15,810 bases of DNA from Mycobacterium sp. Lineage in GTDB: Bacteria > Actinomycetota > Actinomycetes > Mycobacteriales > Mycobacteriaceae. Shown piece by piece: positions 12,923 to 15,810 of the stretch. The DNA is taken from positions 1 through 15,810 of the forward strand of contig JAOPWF010000728.1 of the NCBI GenBank assembly GCA_025965815.1, in the 5' to 3' direction. The position numbers were made by a program, and so were the translations under genes. Under the pieces are notes generated by a model. It was not told the DNA's origin. It made no database searches and worked only from the letters and a program-made list of their open reading frames with translations. The number at the start of each line of letters is the position of its first letter. Position 1 is the stretch's first letter.

Positions 12923-15810
12923 TGGACACGTTCGACCTGCTGGGCGACCTACCCGCGGAGGGCTCCACCACCGTGCTGGAGGCCAGCGCCGGCACCGGCA
13001 AGACGTTCGCACTGGCCGGCCTGGTGACCCGCTATGTCGCCGAAGGCGTGGCGACGCTCGACCAGATGCTGCTGATCACGTTCGGCCGTGCGGCAAGTCA
13101 GGAGCTGCGGGAACGGGTTCGCCGCCAAATGCTGGATGCGCTGGTGGCTTTCGATGATCCCTCCACCGTTGGCGACAACCAGTTGGTGGCCCACCTCATC
13201 GCCGGGACCGATGACGAACGCGCCGACCGGCAGCAGCGCCTGCGTGACGCGCTGGCCGGCTTCGATGCCGCGACCATCGCCACCACGCATCAGTTCTGCC
13301 AGCTGGTACTGAAATCGCTTGGGGTGGCTGGAGACACCGACGCCGGTGTCACGCTGGTGGAAAGCCTTGACGACCTGGTGGCCGAGATCGTCGACGACCT
13401 CTACCTCGCCCATTTCGGGCAGCAGCGGGATGAACCCCTGCTCACCCACGGCGAGGCGCTGAAGCTCGCTCGCGAGGTCGTCAGGAACCCGTGCACCGAG
13501 CTACGGCCGAGCCACCCGCAACCCGGCACGGAGCCTGCGATCCGCGTCGACTTCGCGAATCGTGTTCTGGCCGAGCTGGAGCGCCGTAAGCGCCGGCTCG
13601 GGATCCTCGGCTACGACGATCTGCTGAGCCGCCTTGCTGCCGCGCTCGAATCCGACGACTCCCCCGCCCGCGCCCGGATGCATCAACGCTGGACGATCGT
13701 CATGGTTGACGAGTTTCAGGACACCGATCCCGTGCAGTGGCAGGTGATCGACCGTGCCTTCAGCGGCCGGTCCACCCTCGTCCTCATCGGTGACCCGAAG
13801 CAGGCCATCTACGCCTTCCGGGGTGGCGACATCGTCACCTACCTGCGCGCCGCGAGCACCGCCGGTAAACGCCAGACGCTCGGCACCAACTGGCGCAGCG
13901 ATGGCGTGCTGGTCGACAGCCTGCAGACGGTGCTACGGGGAGCCGAGCTGGGCGATGCCGGCATCGTGGTCCGTGACGTCGAGGCCTTCCACCAGCGTCA
14001 CCGGCTTGCCGGCGCACCACACAACGATCCGTTCCGACTACGGGTCGTGCCGCGAAATAGGTTTGGCCGCAGTGGAACCAAAATCATTCCGATCGACGAA
14101 TTGCGACCTCACATCGCTGCCGACCTGGCTGCCGACATCGGAGCCCTGCTGGCCAGCGACGCCACCTTCGACGGTGGGAAACTGGAAGCGCGCGACATCG
14201 CCATCATCGTGGAGACGCATAAGGACGCGCGCGCTTGTTACGACGCGCTCGCCGATGCCGGTATCCCCGCGGTCTACACCGGTGACTCCGATGTGTTCAC
14301 GTCGGACGCGGGCGACGACTGGCTGTGCCTGCTGGAAGCGTTCGATCAGCCGCACCGCAGCGGGCTCGTGCGGGCCGCCGCGGCGACGCTGTTCTTCGGT
14401 GAGACCGCAGAGACTCTGGAGCGTGGCGGCGACACGCTGACCGATCGCGTCGCAGACACTCTGCGCGAGTGGGCCGACCACGCCCGCGAGCGCGGGGTGG
14501 CGGCGATCTTCGAGGCGGCGCAGCTGGCCGGGATGGGTCGGCGGGTGTTGGGCTGGCAGGGCGGTGAGCGGCACATGACCGACCTCGCCCATCTCACCCA
14601 GCTGCTGCACGAGACGGCGCACCGTGAACACTTCAGCCTGCCCGCACTGCGGGACTGGCTGCGTACGCAGCGCGAAGAGCGCAGCGGCGCAACGGAACGC
14701 AATCGACGGCTGGACAGCGACGCCGCCGCGGTGCAGATCATGACGGTGTGGGTGAGCAAGGGTCTGCAATACCCCGTCGTCTACCTGCCGTTCGCATTCA
14801 ACCGCAACATCCAGAACCGCGATCTCGTCTTATTTCACGACAACGGCGTGCGCTGCCTGCACATCGGTGGCGAAGACAGCTCCGATTACAACGCAGTCGA
14901 GCAGCTGGGCCGCAAGGAGGCGGCCAGCGACGACATTCGGTTGACCTACGTTGCGATGACGCGGGCCCAGGCCCAGGTGGTGGCCTGGTGGGCACCGTCG
15001 TGGGATGAGCCGAACGGCGGGCTGTCCCGGTTGTTGCGCGGCCGCCGGCTCGGTGAGTCGGTGGTACCGGATCGGTGTACGGCGAAGATCACCGACGAGG
15101 ATGCGCTTGACCGCCTGCGGGAGTGGGAAGCCGCCGGTGGACCGGTCATCGAGGAGTCCGTCGTGGTGGCCGCGCCTGCCGTGCCCGCCGGCGAACCGCC
15201 GACCGGTCTGGATGCCCGTCACTTCCACCGCGCCATAGACACCACTTGGCGTCGCACCTCCTATTCGGGACTCATCCGGATGACCGAAAACACAGGTGTG
15301 AGTAGCGAACCGGAGGTCATCGAGCTGGACGACGAGGTCGGCGACATTCCGTTGGTCGAGGAACCCTCGGTGTCCGGCGCCGATGTGACCTCGCCGATGG
15401 CCGACCTGCCGGCGGGTGCGAAGTTCGGCACGTTGGTGCACTCGGTGTTGGAGACCGCCGACCCCCTCGCACCCGACCTGGCCACCGAACTCGAGAACCA
15501 GATCCGCGACCACTCGGTGTGGTGGCCGGTCGACGTCCCCGCCGACGAGCTGGCCGCGGCGCTGGTGCCCCTGCATGACACACCGTTGGGACCGCTCGCC
15601 GGCGGTCTGACGCTGCGACAGATCGGGCTGCCCGATCGGTTGCGGGAACTGGACTTCGAGTTCCCGTTGGCCGGTGGCGATCTCCGCGACGCGGCGCCGG
15701 ACATCCATCTGTCAGACGTCGGCCACCTGTTGCGGGAGCATCTGCCGGCCGACGATCCGCTCGCGCCCTATTCCGACAGGATGATGAGCGCGGGGCTCGG
15801 CGGCCAGTCG
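12922..15810 (+). CDS. recB: Exonuclease V (RecBCD) subunit RecB, 3' end cut by the window
   Basis: These 963 codons of an SF1A helicase-nuclease remain open to the window edge; the family is about 1090 aa or longer. Motifs in order: Walker A ASAGTGKT (21-28), motif II DEFQDT (263-268), motif III GDPKQAIYAFRGGD (290-303), motif IV-like TNWRSD, motif V TVWVSKGLQYP (608-618) and motif VI LTYVAMTRAQ (674-683). Motif V has Trp610 where E. coli RecB has His; I cannot say whether this is usual in mycobacteria. The C-terminal nuclease domain begins at GTLVHSVLE with metal-ligand candidate His840, and the remaining Asp/Asp/Lys residues lie beyond the window. The protein would drive 3'-to-5' unwinding and DNA cleavage in the RecBCD complex. 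recD would be expected next. Confidence 0.96.
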   Translation, partial: MDTFDLLGDLPAEGSTTVLEASAGTGKTFALAGLVTRYVAEGVATLDQMLLITFGRAASQELRERVRRQMLDALVAFDDPSTVGDNQLVAHLIAGTDDERADRQQRLRDALAGFDAATIATTHQFCQLVLKSLGVAGDTDAGVTLVESLDDLVAEIVDDLYLAHFGQQRDEPLLTHGEALKLAREVVRNPCTELRPSHPQPGTEPAIRVDFANRVLAELERRKRRLGILGYDDLLSRLAAALESDDSPARARMHQRWTIVMVDEFQDTDPVQWQVIDRAFSGRSTLVLIGDPKQAIYAFRGGDIVTYLRAASTAGKRQTLGTNWRSDGVLVDSLQTVLRGAELGDAGIVVRDVEAFHQRHRLAGAPHNDPFRLRVVPRNRFGRSGTKIIPIDELRPHIAADLAADIGALLASDATFDGGKLEARDIAIIVETHKDARACYDALADAGIPAVYTGDSDVFTSDAGDDWLCLLEAFDQPHRSGLVRAAAATLFFGETAETLERGGDTLTDRVADTLREWADHARERGVAAIFEAAQLAGMGRRVLGWQGGERHMTDLAHLTQLLHETAHREHFSLPALRDWLRTQREERSGATERNRRLDSDAAAVQIMTVWVSKGLQYPVVYLPFAFNRNIQNRDLVLFHDNGVRCLHIGGEDSSDYNAVEQLGRKEAASDDIRLTYVAMTRAQAQVVAWWAPSWDEPNGGLSRLLRGRRLGESVVPDRCTAKITDEDALDRLREWEAAGGPVIEESVVVAAPAVPAGEPPTGLDARHFHRAIDTTWRRTSYSGLIRMTENTGVSSEPEVIELDDEVGDIPLVEEPSVSGADVTSPMADLPAGAKFGTLVHSVLETADPLAPDLATELENQIRDHSVWWPVDVPADELAAALVPLHDTPLGPLAGGLTLRQIGLPDRLRELDFEFPLAGGDLRDAAPDIHLSDVGHLLREHLPADDPLAPYSDRMMSAGLGGQS

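Overview
The window is high-GC actinobacterial DNA and is most likely from a mycobacterium (Mycobacterium or Mycolicibacterium). Three things point there. It carries recC and recB joined by a TGATG overlap. It carries a short crotonase that matches, from memory, the M. tuberculosis EchA3 type. In M. tuberculosis echA3 (Rv0632c) lies directly upstream of recC (Rv0631c), and here the two lie on the same strand with about 5 kb of extra genes between them. No tRNA, rRNA, CRISPR array, insertion sequence or integrase was seen.

Layout. (1) Positions 1-2397, minus strand: an operon of a 46-aa arginine-rich ORF, a 630-aa cytoplasmic-looking subtilisin-family (S8) protease, and a ComEC-like metallo-beta-lactamase-fold protein that runs off the left edge. 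(2) 2398-2726: a divergent control region. (3) 2727-3872, plus: a DUF2235-type alpha/beta hydrolase whose nucleophile serine is glycine. (4) 3957-5258, plus: echA3-like crotonase and a TetR-family regulator. (5) 5360-6744, minus: a cytochrome P450 and its 3Fe-4S ferredoxin, overlapping by one base. (6) 6951-7970, minus: a patatin-like lipid hydrolase. (7) 7971-8386: an intergenic region with a possible gene remnant, a perfect palindrome and a candidate operator. (8) 8387-9503, plus: a 41-aa ORF with a very strong ribosome binding site, overlapping an unrecognised 334-aa protein. (9) 9635-15810, plus: recC (complete) and recB (963 codons, cut by the right edge).

How the parts fit. recC-recB is core DNA repair. 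P450 plus ferredoxin is a self-contained redox pair, and echA3-tetR looks like a small acyl-CoA metabolism unit with a possible operator in its promoter. The unusual material is the S8/MBL operon, the serine-less DUF2235 protein and the 41-aa/334-aa unit. These three transcription units each carry a related 16-bp palindromic element 71-80 nt before their first start codon. Two of the copies agree at 18 of 21 positions and sit at nearly identical distances (71 and 72 nt). This suggests one shared regulator, so the genes may form a single undescribed accessory system split around echA3, the P450 pair and the patatin gene. That is an inference from sequence; no function is demonstrated here.
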